A DNA stretch of 5,483 nucleotides from NCBI GenBank assembly GCA_002359825.1, contig DENY01000162.1, forward strand, positions 490-5,972, given 5' to 3'. Positions 1-5,483 of the stretch are shown in pieces. The position numbers and the translations under genes are program-made. The notes beneath the pieces were generated by a model. The model was not told the DNA's origin. It saw nothing but the letters and a program-made list of their open reading frames with translations, and ran no database searches. The DNA comes from Bacteroidales bacterium UBA2632. GTDB taxonomy: Bacteria; Bacteroidota; Bacteroidia; Bacteroidales; Dysgonomonadaceae. How positions within the stretch are numbered: position 1 is the stretch's first letter; each line of letters starts with the position of its first letter.

Positions 1-462
1 AATTCAAATAAATGACTTCACTTAATCGAGAAGTACTTTTAACATTAGAAAATATAGGACTTTGCTTAATTCAAATAACATGATTAATAACATATTATAC
101 AACAGATTATTAGTGTGTTATAAAACAGTCACATCTTTAACGATTGTTGACACTACGTGGGTGGAACGATAAAAAGTGAGGTTTGAAAAGTGAAAACCAA
201 AAATATCATGTGGCTTTCCTATTTTTTGAACTGGAAAAGTGGAAGAAGTGGTGTTTTTTATATTAACATTAAAGTTAATATGTGTGTTGTTTGCTGTGCC
301 GTATCTGTGCAATTAAAAAAGTAGGAATGTGTGATTTTTAGAATCCGATATGTATCACAAAATACGGGTAGTCAAACATAGCTTGTTTTTAACTCCGTTG
401 AAGCGAGCGTAAAATTATAGGACACCAGTAAGACATCGTCCTGCCAATGTATATTAAAGGTT
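1..462. other. AT-rich intergenic region, no gene recognised
   Basis: No convincing gene is visible here. All six frames are broken often by stops, apart from one 64-codon minus-strand frame (118-312) that resembles nothing I recognise. Visible structure is limited to an 11-bp direct repeat AATTCAAATAA at 1-11 and 68-78, a perfect 8-bp inverted repeat ATATTAAC/GTTAATAT with a 6-base loop at 260-281, and a short AGGAC/GTCCT inverted pair at 419-423 and 438-442. None is followed by a T-tract on either strand. I see no tRNA, no GG-N10-GC promoter and no exact TAnnTTTG box. The region lies downstream of the kinase gene and probably separates this locus from an unrelated one to the left. An unrecognised small RNA cannot be excluded. 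Confidence 0.6.
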
Positions 463-487
463 TTATCCCTGAAAAAGAAGGGTAAAA
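461..487 (-). terminator. Possible weak terminator hairpin at the kinase stop codon
   Basis: Read on the minus strand, TTTTACCCT (487-479) can pair with AGGGATAAAA (470-461) around an 8-base loop, with a single bulged base. The stem contains the kinase stop codon (465-463). The bases that follow, CCTTTAATAT, hold only a short U run, so this is a poor intrinsic terminator by the classical rule. Its position at the exact end of the regulator-kinase operon is the main reason to list it. Confidence 0.3.
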
Positions 488-1458
488 CGGGTACTTTGTT
501 CGTCAGAACTAACAGAAATGTGCCCTTTGTGAAGAATCATCATCTGACGACAGAGGCTTAGTCCAATGCCCGAACCCTTGCTCTTGGTACTATAAAAAGG
601 GATGAAGACTTTGTTGATTGCTTCGGGCGATATTCCAGTACCGTTGTCAGTAACGGTGATATGCACTTCGGTCCCCACTTGTTTGGCATCAACTTTGATA
701 GTTGGACTAGGTTGATTTTCTGTGGCTTCTTTGGCATTGCGCAATAGATTGATAAGAATTTGTTCTACCATATTCCGATCCGCTCTGAGGAGCAACTGCT
801 CAGGGTAGCAAGTGTAGGTAAATCGAATCTGATCAGCCTCGACGAGTAGATGCATTGATTTCAGGAGATTGGCAACGGGAATAGGCTGCATGAGTGGTTG
901 GGGTATCCTAGTAAGCTTACGGTAATTCTCCACGAATGAGAGCAATCCGGCACTCCGCCGATGAATAATCTGCATCGCTTGGCGCATATTATTGCACTCC
1001 TCTTCACTCAGATTTGTTGTTTCAGCTTCTTTACTCAGTGTTTCCGAAAGTGATATAATGGGGGCGATGCTGTTCATTATTTCATGCGTGAGCACGCTGA
1101 TTAGTTTTTGCCACGCCTCCGACTCAGCCTCTTCTACATAGGAGTGAAAGGCTTGATCACGAAAAACCTGTAACGCCTCATCCATCTCTTTCGAGAGCCG
1201 CTTGAGCTCGTCGCTAGTTCCTTTTTGGGGATAGTGAAAGGTGAAGTCTGCATTCCGGATACCCGAAATCATTCGCTCCATTCTATTAATCAGTTTTTTT
1301 CTGTCATTATAAAGTGAAAAGGAGAGGATTGCGAGAAGAAGAATAAGAATCAGCGATGAGAAATAGAGTTCATGCAGGAACAACCACACTGTCGTTAGTG
1401 ACAGTAGCACAACAGCCACTATTTTGGACATAAACAGGTATTTAGAGGATATTTTCAT
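463..1458 (-). CDS. Small membrane-bound sensor histidine kinase (NtrB/NtrY-like)
   Basis: A 331-residue sensor kinase that should autophosphorylate and pass phosphate to the response regulator encoded just upstream. The N-terminus has two membrane helices (about residues 12-30 and 33-50) joined by only a few residues, so there is almost no periplasmic sensor. A HAMP-like linker follows (about 55-100). The H-box is LTHEIMNSIAPI with phospho-acceptor His125. The Glu126-x-x-Asn129 pattern after it is the one linked to phosphatase activity in HisKA kinases, so it may be bifunctional. The ATPase domain has the N-box NLLRNAKEA (Asn237, Asn241), D-box DNGTGI (Asp271), F-box FIPFYSTK and G2 box GSGIGL (295-300), all intact. 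I chose the ATG at 1458, 4 bases after the regulator stop (TGATAAGATG). An in-frame ATG at 1500 would add 14 polar residues and overlap the regulator by 38 bases. No PAS or other cytoplasmic sensor is visible. Such kinases often sense inside the membrane; the signal here is unknown. Confidence 0.93.
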   Translation of the reverse strand: MKISSKYLFMSKIVAVVLLSLTTVWLFLHELYFSSLILILLLAILSFSLYNDRKKLINRMERMISGIRNADFTFHYPQKGTSDELKRLSKEMDEALQVFRDQAFHSYVEEAESEAWQKLISVLTHEIMNSIAPIISLSETLSKEAETTNLSEEECNNMRQAMQIIHRRSAGLLSFVENYRKLTRIPQPLMQPIPVANLLKSMHLLVEADQIRFTYTCYPEQLLLRADRNMVEQILINLLRNAKEATENQPSPTIKVDAKQVGTEVHITVTDNGTGISPEAINKVFIPFYSTKSKGSGIGLSLCRQMMILHKGHISVSSDEQSTRFTLLFQG

Positions 1459-1462
1459 CTTA

Positions 1463-2824
1463 TCAGTTCGACTGTTTGTCAATTTTACGATAGAGTGCAA
1501 AGCGCGATATTCCCAACAGATCGGCAGCTCGGGTTATGTTTCCATCGGTTTGCTTTAAAGCCTGATCGATGGCATTATTTTCCAGTTCTTCCAGGTTGAG
1601 GCTCTCTGTCCTCTTACCCTGTGTGGTGGGAGTTAGCAGAAAGTCATCAGCATAGAGTGTGTATCCCGAAGAGAGAATCACAGCACGTTCCATAGCATGT
1701 TGTAACTCCCGTACGTTGCCAGGCCACGCATACTCCTTCAATTTTTTCTGTGCCGATGCAGCAATGTTTTTAATCTCTTTCTTATATTTATGGCAATACT
1801 TTTCCTGAAAAAAATTGGCTAGTAGCAGAATATCGTTTCCTCTCTCCCGAAGGGGTGGAATATGTAACTCAATGGTATTGATGCGATAGAGTAGGTCGCG
1901 ACGGAAATCACCCTGTTCTGTCATGCTATGGATATCGGCATTAGTGGCACAAATAAGACGCACATCAATGGGCAATGGTTTTGTTGCTCCCAACCGAATG
2001 ATCTCTCTCTTTTCGATGACCATCAAAAGTTTTGACTGCATGGTAGGTGATAGATTTCCAATCTCATCAAGGAAGAGCGTTCCTCCCGATGCAATCTCAA
2101 ACCGCCCCTGTTTCTCTTTTTTAGCATCGGTGAAAGCTCCTTTTTCGTAACCAAATAACTCGCTTTCGAACAGTGTTTCGGGGATGCTGCCCAAGTCGAT
2201 ATGCACAAAGGCATTGTCTGCGCGTGGTGATGAGTGGCAAAGGAGGTTGGCAATCAAATCTTTTCCTGTACCATTTTCACCCAGTATAAGGATGTTGGCA
2301 TCTGTATTCTTCAGTTTATTAACCGTATTGAACAACGACAACATTGCATCGCTCTCACCAATAATTTCTGGCATTGGTGGTCGGTTGCTTTCGAGGACAG
2401 TCACCTGTTTTTTGAGTTGCGATATTTCATCTTTGCTTTTACGCAACTGAAGAGCTGAGAAAACTGTAGCCAGCAACTTTTCACCTTCCCACGGTTTGAG
2501 AATAAAATCGGTAGCACCCGCTTTGATGGCTTGCACTGCTTTTTCAGTATCTCCATAGGCTGTTATAAAAATCACAACCGCATTGGGATCAATGGTGCGA
2601 ATTTGATCGAGCCAATAGAACCCCTCCTGACCACTGCTGGCATCTTGATGAAAATTCATATCGAGCAGAATTACATCGGGTCGAAATGATTCAATAAAAT
2701 GGAGGATTCGCTCAGGCTGAGTGGTCACCCTCACCTTTTCTACGTGCGTTTTCAACAGTAGATTGAGCGCAAAGAGAATATCTTCGTTATCATCTACAAT
2801 TAATATTTTCCCCTCTTGCTGCAT
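1463..2824 (-). CDS. Sigma-54-dependent response regulator, NtrC/AtoC family
   Basis: A full-length 453-residue, three-domain enhancer-binding protein. The receiver domain (about 5-120) has the acidic pocket Asp11/Asp12, phospho-acceptor Asp55 in VILLDMN, Thr88 and Lys110. A linker (about 128-146) leads to the AAA+ domain (about 153-385): Walker A GENGTGKD (182-189), sigma-54-contacting loop GAFTDA (229-234; GAFTGA is usual), Walker B GTLFLDEI (248-255), sensor I ATN (293-295), arginine-finger region FRRDLLYRIN (307-316) and WPGNVREL (367-374). The C-terminus (about 412-450) is a Fis-type helix-turn-helix, GNITRAADLLGISRFALYRKI. It should oligomerise when phosphorylated by the adjacent kinase, bind an upstream site and use ATP hydrolysis to open sigma-54 promoters. 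The ATG at 2824 follows a purine-rich AAAGAGAAACT. It is the first gene of a two-gene operon, divergent from the export operon, whose tandem repeats and -24/-12 box make it the obvious target. Confidence 0.95.
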   Translation of the reverse strand: MQQEGKILIVDDNEDILFALNLLLKTHVEKVRVTTQPERILHFIESFRPDVILLDMNFHQDASSGQEGFYWLDQIRTIDPNAVVIFITAYGDTEKAVQAIKAGATDFILKPWEGEKLLATVFSALQLRKSKDEISQLKKQVTVLESNRPPMPEIIGESDAMLSLFNTVNKLKNTDANILILGENGTGKDLIANLLCHSSPRADNAFVHIDLGSIPETLFESELFGYEKGAFTDAKKEKQGRFEIASGGTLFLDEIGNLSPTMQSKLLMVIEKREIIRLGATKPLPIDVRLICATNADIHSMTEQGDFRRDLLYRINTIELHIPPLRERGNDILLLANFFQEKYCHKYKKEIKNIAASAQKKLKEYAWPGNVRELQHAMERAVILSSGYTLYADDFLLTPTTQGKRTESLNLEELENNAIDQALKQTDGNITRAADLLGISRFALYRKIDKQSN

Positions 2825-2876
2825 AGTTTCTCTTTAATAAATAGTGAGAATGTTTCATCTCAACCCATCGATGCTA

Positions 2877-2884
2877 CAAATATA
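2877..2884 (-). promoter_or_regulatory. Candidate -7 box for the regulator-kinase operon
   Basis: The minus strand reads TATATTTG, an exact match to the Bacteroidota vegetative -7 consensus TAnnTTTG. It would start transcription near 2870, giving a leader of about 46 nt before the regulator ATG. The -33 region is poor: the best match is TTTC at 2903-2900, with a spacer of about 15 bp that is shorter than usual. The box sits in AT-rich DNA where chance matches occur. The 15-bp direct repeats begin about 22 bp upstream of it, so a protein on them could affect this promoter. Confidence 0.42.
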
Positions 2885-2905
2885 ACACAATTATTGATGG
2901 AAAGG

Positions 2906-2941
2906 TGTGCGATAATGAACTTCATTTGTGCGATAGTGAAC
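2906..2941. promoter_or_regulatory. Tandem 15-bp repeats, likely activator-binding enhancer
   Basis: TGTGCGATAATGAAC (2906-2920) and TGTGCGATAGTGAAC (2927-2941) differ at one base of 15. Their starts are exactly 21 bp apart, two turns of B-DNA, which puts both on the same face of the helix. Relative to a start predicted near 3024 for the downstream sigma-54 box, their centres lie at about -111 and -90, the normal range for enhancer sites of NtrC-type activators. The adjacent gene encodes such an activator. Assignment to that regulator is an inference from position and family; each copy is not itself a clear palindrome. The bases at the junction (2914-2926) form the perfect inverted repeat AATGAA-C-TTCATT. 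Confidence 0.62.
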
Positions 2942-2968
2942 ACATCTTTACTTGCATGTTTGATAGTA

Positions 2969-2976
2969 TATGTTTG
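2969..2976 (+). promoter_or_regulatory. Candidate vegetative -7 box upstream of the TolC gene
   Basis: TATGTTTG matches the Bacteroidota TAnnTTTG -7 consensus exactly. TTTA at 2947-2950 is one base off the TTTG -33 element, with an 18-bp spacer. Transcription would start near 2983 and give a leader of about 44 nt, more conventional than the leader predicted from the sigma-54 box. It could provide basal expression, be the true promoter, or be a chance match in a T-rich stretch. Confidence 0.38.
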
Positions 2977-2996
2977 TTTTACAGTGCGTTATAGCT

Positions 2997-3013
2997 GTGG
3001 CATCTTTTTTGCT
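2997..3013 (+). promoter_or_regulatory. Candidate sigma-54 (-24/-12) promoter for the export operon
   Basis: The plus strand has TGGCA (2998-3002) and TTGCT (3009-3013), with the invariant GG (2999-3000) and GC (3011-3012) separated by exactly 10 bp. Against the consensus YTGGCACGRNNNTTGCW, all core bases match; mismatches are at the first base and in the CGR section. It is the only GG-N10-GC in the divergent region. Counting the C at 3012 as -12 places the start near 3024. The adjacent sigma-54 activator gene and the tandem repeats about 100 bp upstream support it. The very short distance to the ATG at 3027 is the main oddity. Confidence 0.62.
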
Positions 3014-3026
3014 TATCTATTGATGT

Positions 3027-4487
3027 ATGAAACGAATCTCGTTATATTTACTTTCTATGCTGCTGTGTGGTGCACTATTTGCACAAGAGGTGTTACCTCT
3101 CACACTGGATGAGGCAATAGCCCTTGCGCACGAACAATCACCACAAGCAGTGGCAGCCCGTCACCAGTATAGGGCAGCCTATTGGAATTGGCGTACTTTC
3201 AAGGCTAACTACCTACCAAGTCTCACTTTTAACAGCTACAGTTCTCTCAATCGCTCTATCAATCCTGTCACCTTGCCGGATGGCACCGATAGTTTTTTGC
3301 ACAGAAACCAGTTGCTAAACAATGGAAGTCTTACCATCAATCAGAATATTTCTTTCCTTGGCGGCAACTTATTCCTAGAGTCGGGGGTGGAGCGATTGGA
3401 TCTTTTTAGCGACAAGAGACACTCTTTTAAGTCGACTCCCGTTGTGATTGGATATTCACAAAGCCTATTTGGCTACAACCGACTGAAATGGGATAAGAAG
3501 ATTGAACCTACTCGTTACACAGAAGCAGAGAAGAGTTACTTTGAGACCTTGGAGTTGGTGGCGGCTGTGGCTACTAATAAATTCTTTGAGTTGGCAACAG
3601 CTCAGAGCAGGTTGCAGTCAGCCAACTATAACTATGCTGCAGCAGACACCCTCTTTCGGTATGCAAAGGGGAGATACGATATTGGTACTATTACAGAGAA
3701 TGAAATGCTGCAATTGGAGATTAATCATCTCACCGAGCAGAGTAACCAACTGAACGCTGGTATTGAAGTGGATAATACTGTTCAAGATTTGCGCAGTTTC
3801 TTAGGTATGCGCGATAATGTGGAGATAATAGCAGAAGTTAGCGGGGATGTACCCGTTTTTATTGTACCTGTTGAAGAAGCGCTCAATTTTGCTTGGCAAA
3901 ACAGTCCCGATATTGAGATGTTTGCCTTTCGACAGTTGCAGAGTGAGAGCAATGTGGCGCAAGCAAAAGCTTCGCGCGGATTTAAAGCTGATCTTTATAT
4001 GCAGGTGGGATTGACACAAACGGCAGAACGATTTACAGATGCATACCGCAATCCGATGGATCAGCAACTGGTAAGTGTAGGTATCCGTATTCCATTGGTA
4101 GATTGGGGTGTGGGCAAAGGACGTGTAGAGGTGGCAAAGAGCAATCTTGAAAAAACAAAGATTGAGATTGGACAAGCACGAACCGACTTTGAAGCCAATG
4201 TTATTAAACTGGTAAAACAGTTCAACCTACAGGCAAGCAGAGTAGCCATTGCAAAAAAGACATCGGAACGTGCTGCCCATAGAAATGAGGTGGCTTACAG
4301 GCTCTATTTGTTGGGGAGGTCTTCCCTGCTTGATCTCAATGCTGCCATTGCCGAGAAAGACAGTTCGCAACGTGCCTATATCAATGCACTTCACAACTAT
4401 TGGAATCTCTATTATATGCTACGAAGCATAACAGGGTATGATTTTCAGTTGAACATTCCAATCACTGCCTCGGAACAATTATTTTAA
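3027..4487 (+). CDS. TolC-family outer-membrane efflux/secretion channel
   Basis: A 486-residue outer-membrane factor, expected to form a trimeric beta-barrel and alpha-helical tunnel through which substrate leaves the cell. Residues 1-20 form a signal peptide: basic MKR, a hydrophobic core and an ALFAQ end, with likely cleavage next to Gln20. The protein shows the twofold internal repeat of the family: LTLDEAIALAHEQSP (25-39) starts the first half and PVEEALNFAWQNSP (281-294) the second. Each half has long helical stretches, for example YAKGRYDIGTITENEMLQLE (212-231) and YRLYLLGRSSLLDLNAAIAE (424-443). The VGIRIPLVDWGVGKGRV stretch near 351-367 is typical of the second barrel segment. Length is normal for the family. 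A TGA at 3021-3023 closes the frame just upstream, and the next Met (residue 11) would destroy the signal peptide, so the start is well fixed. The adaptor gene follows after 11 bases. Cys14 does not sit in a good lipobox, so I do not call it a lipoprotein. Confidence 0.94.
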   Translation: MKRISLYLLSMLLCGALFAQEVLPLTLDEAIALAHEQSPQAVAARHQYRAAYWNWRTFKANYLPSLTFNSYSSLNRSINPVTLPDGTDSFLHRNQLLNNGSLTINQNISFLGGNLFLESGVERLDLFSDKRHSFKSTPVVIGYSQSLFGYNRLKWDKKIEPTRYTEAEKSYFETLELVAAVATNKFFELATAQSRLQSANYNYAAADTLFRYAKGRYDIGTITENEMLQLEINHLTEQSNQLNAGIEVDNTVQDLRSFLGMRDNVEIIAEVSGDVPVFIVPVEEALNFAWQNSPDIEMFAFRQLQSESNVAQAKASRGFKADLYMQVGLTQTAERFTDAYRNPMDQQLVSVGIRIPLVDWGVGKGRVEVAKSNLEKTKIEIGQARTDFEANVIKLVKQFNLQASRVAIAKKTSERAAHRNEVAYRLYLLGRSSLLDLNAAIAEKDSSQRAYINALHNYWNLYYMLRSITGYDFQLNIPITASEQLF

Positions 4488-4498
4488 AATCTATTTGT

Positions 4499-5483
4499 AT
4501 GAACAAATCAAAAAATAGTGACATCTTTCACGAATCGCGCGATTCTTCAATGGATAAGCGATTGCCAAAAAAATCATTTGTGCGAAGGTACAGGTATCCC
4601 ATTCTTGGGGGTGCAGCTTTTATACTCTTTCTTGTTTTTGTGTTGACTCAACTTTCAGGCGGGAAAAAACAACGGATTGACAAAGAGAAGATAATCATAG
4701 CCAATGTAACGGAAGATCACTTTCTCGATTATGTGGATGCAGAGGGTATTGTGCAGCCTATTCTGACTATTAGACTGAACACTTTAGAAACAGGAATAGT
4801 GAATGAGATTGTGGCAGAAGAGGGTTCTATGTTGCAGAGGGATGAGCTGATTCTGACACTCCAAAATCCAGAACTCGAAAGGGTGATTGAAGAGCAACAA
4901 GATGAGTGGGAGAAACAGCGGATTCTTTATCAGGAGAAAAAGGTGGAGATGGAGCAGAAATCGATACTTTTGCAACAGCAGTCGCTACAGGCACGATACG
5001 AACTGAGTCGCATAAAGAAAGACTTACAACTTGGGGAAGAAGAGTTCAAAATGGGTGTGAAAAGTAGAGCGCAACTGGATGTACAACAAGAGGAGTTTGA
5101 CTACAGAAGCAAAAGCACCCTGCTGCAATTGGAAGGTTTGAAGCGAGACAGTGCGGCTACTCTGTTGCGTGGAGAGTTGATGGACAAGGAGCTTGAGCGT
5201 GCTCGGAAAAACGTGGTGCATGCCCGTAGTAGAATGGACAATCTGGTGGTGCGAGCACCTGTGGATGGACAGCTCAGCTTTCTCAATGTCACACAGGGGC
5301 AACGTGTGGGGTCGTCCGAAAATATTGGTGAAATTAAAGTGATGGACAACTTCAAAATACATACTGGTTTGAGCGAGTACTATATCGACCGTTTGACTGT
5401 GGGGCTTCCTGCTACGGTAACTTATCAGGGTGATAAATTTCCATTGCGCGTCTCTAAGGTAGTTCCTGAAGTAAAGGATAGAT
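4499..5483 (+). CDS. HlyD/MacA-type periplasmic adaptor, 3' end outside the window
   Basis: The frame stays open to the window edge, giving 328 complete codons; the C-terminus is missing. The product should bridge an inner-membrane transporter and the TolC protein encoded just before it. Order of parts: a charged cytoplasmic tail (1-33), one membrane helix (about 34-53, ILGGAAFILFLVFVLTQLSG), the first half of a lipoyl-like domain (about 83-122, with TGIVNEIVAEEGSMLQRDEL), a long Glu/Gln/Lys-rich helical hairpin (about 125-243), the second lipoyl half with LVVRAPVDGQLS (249-260), then the start of a beta-barrel domain (from about 285, IHTGLSEYYIDRL). The VRAPVDG signature and hairpin are classic for HlyD-family adaptors. 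The membrane anchor and hairpin length resemble adaptors of ABC exporters more than lipid-anchored RND adaptors, but this is inference. The ATG at 4499 is 11 bases past the TolC stop; an in-frame Met at 4550 (residue 18) is a possible later start. Confidence 0.92.
   Translation, partial: MNKSKNSDIFHESRDSSMDKRLPKKSFVRRYRYPILGGAAFILFLVFVLTQLSGGKKQRIDKEKIIIANVTEDHFLDYVDAEGIVQPILTIRLNTLETGIVNEIVAEEGSMLQRDELILTLQNPELERVIEEQQDEWEKQRILYQEKKVEMEQKSILLQQQSLQARYELSRIKKDLQLGEEEFKMGVKSRAQLDVQQEEFDYRSKSTLLQLEGLKRDSAATLLRGELMDKELERARKNVVHARSRMDNLVVRAPVDGQLSFLNVTQGQRVGSSENIGEIKVMDNFKIHTGLSEYYIDRLTVGLPATVTYQGDKFPLRVSKVVPEVKDR

Noticed and set aside
1..78. Direct repeat AATTCAAATAA (1-11 and 68-78) as a mobile-element or CRISPR trace
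   Set aside because: Only two copies exist, they are short and AT-rich, and there is no transposase, terminal inverted repeat or regular spacing.
260..281. Perfect inverted repeat ATATTAAC/GTTAATAT as a terminator
   Set aside because: The stem is almost all A-T and is not followed by a T-tract in either direction; such repeats are expected by chance in AT-rich DNA.
118..312. 64-codon minus-strand frame in the AT-rich left region
   Set aside because: It matches no family I recognise, is rich in Asn, Thr and His as expected from random AT-rich DNA, has no clear ribosome-binding site and contains the 260-281 inverted repeat.
2984..2995. Third degenerate copy of the enhancer repeat (GTGCGTTATAG)
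   Set aside because: Only the GTGCG core is shared, and its distance to the second copy (56 bp) is not a whole number of helical turns.
3018..3025. TATTGATG repeated at 2892-2899 and 3018-3025
   Set aside because: Eight bases in AT-rich DNA, with no symmetry and no consistent relation to the promoter elements.
2816..3112. 98-codon plus-strand frame across the divergent region
   Set aside because: It overlaps the start of the regulator and of the TolC gene in other frames and covers the promoter and repeat elements. Its hydrophobic, Cys-rich translation looks like read-through of T-rich control DNA.
3801..4175. 124-codon minus-strand frame inside the TolC gene
   Set aside because: It is antisense to a strongly supported coding region with intact family motifs, and its Cys/His/Leu-rich translation shows no domain.
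5024..5362. 112- and 84-codon minus-strand frames near the right edge
   Set aside because: They are antisense to the adaptor frame, which is continuous from 4499 to the window end with clear HlyD-family motifs.

Overview
The window carries a complete two-component regulatory pair and, divergently transcribed from it, the first two genes of an envelope export operon. The organism looks like a member of the Bacteroidota, probably Bacteroidales. The evidence is indirect: weak or absent Shine-Dalgarno sequences, candidate promoters with the TAnnTTTG -7 box, an enhancer-binding protein with a GAFTDA variant loop, and a TolC/adaptor operon next to a sigma-54 response regulator, a layout I recall from this phylum. 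No 16S rRNA or other phylogenetic marker is present, so genus cannot be named.

Layout: 1-462 is AT-rich DNA with no convincing gene. 463-1458 (minus) is a small two-helix sensor histidine kinase. 1463-2824 (minus) is an NtrC-family response regulator (receiver, AAA+ sigma-54 activation domain, Fis-type HTH). The regulator gene comes first in its operon and the kinase follows after 4 bases. 2825-3026 is the divergent control region. 3027-4487 (plus) is a TolC-type outer-membrane channel protein. 4499-5483 (plus) is a HlyD/MacA-type periplasmic adaptor, cut by the window edge. The inner-membrane transporter that should complete the machine is not in the window and may lie just downstream.

The most informative part is the 202-bp divergent region. 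It holds two nearly identical 15-bp direct repeats, TGTGCGATARTGAAC, exactly 21 bp apart (two helical turns), and about 55 bp further on a GG-N10-GC sigma-54 (-24/-12) promoter just before the TolC start. The repeats would lie about 90 and 111 bp upstream of the predicted transcription start, the usual place for an enhancer site of an NtrC-type activator. The simplest model is a self-contained circuit: the membrane kinase senses envelope stress or a membrane-active compound, phosphorylates the regulator, the regulator binds the tandem repeats, and RNA polymerase-sigma-54 switches on the tolC-adaptor operon. The predicted start lies only about 3 nt before the ATG, so either the transcript is nearly leaderless or a second candidate promoter (TAnnTTTG type, 2969-2976) is the working one. 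The exported substrate cannot be read from this sequence.

The protein families are familiar. I see no evidence for a wholly new system; the novelty is in the local regulatory wiring.
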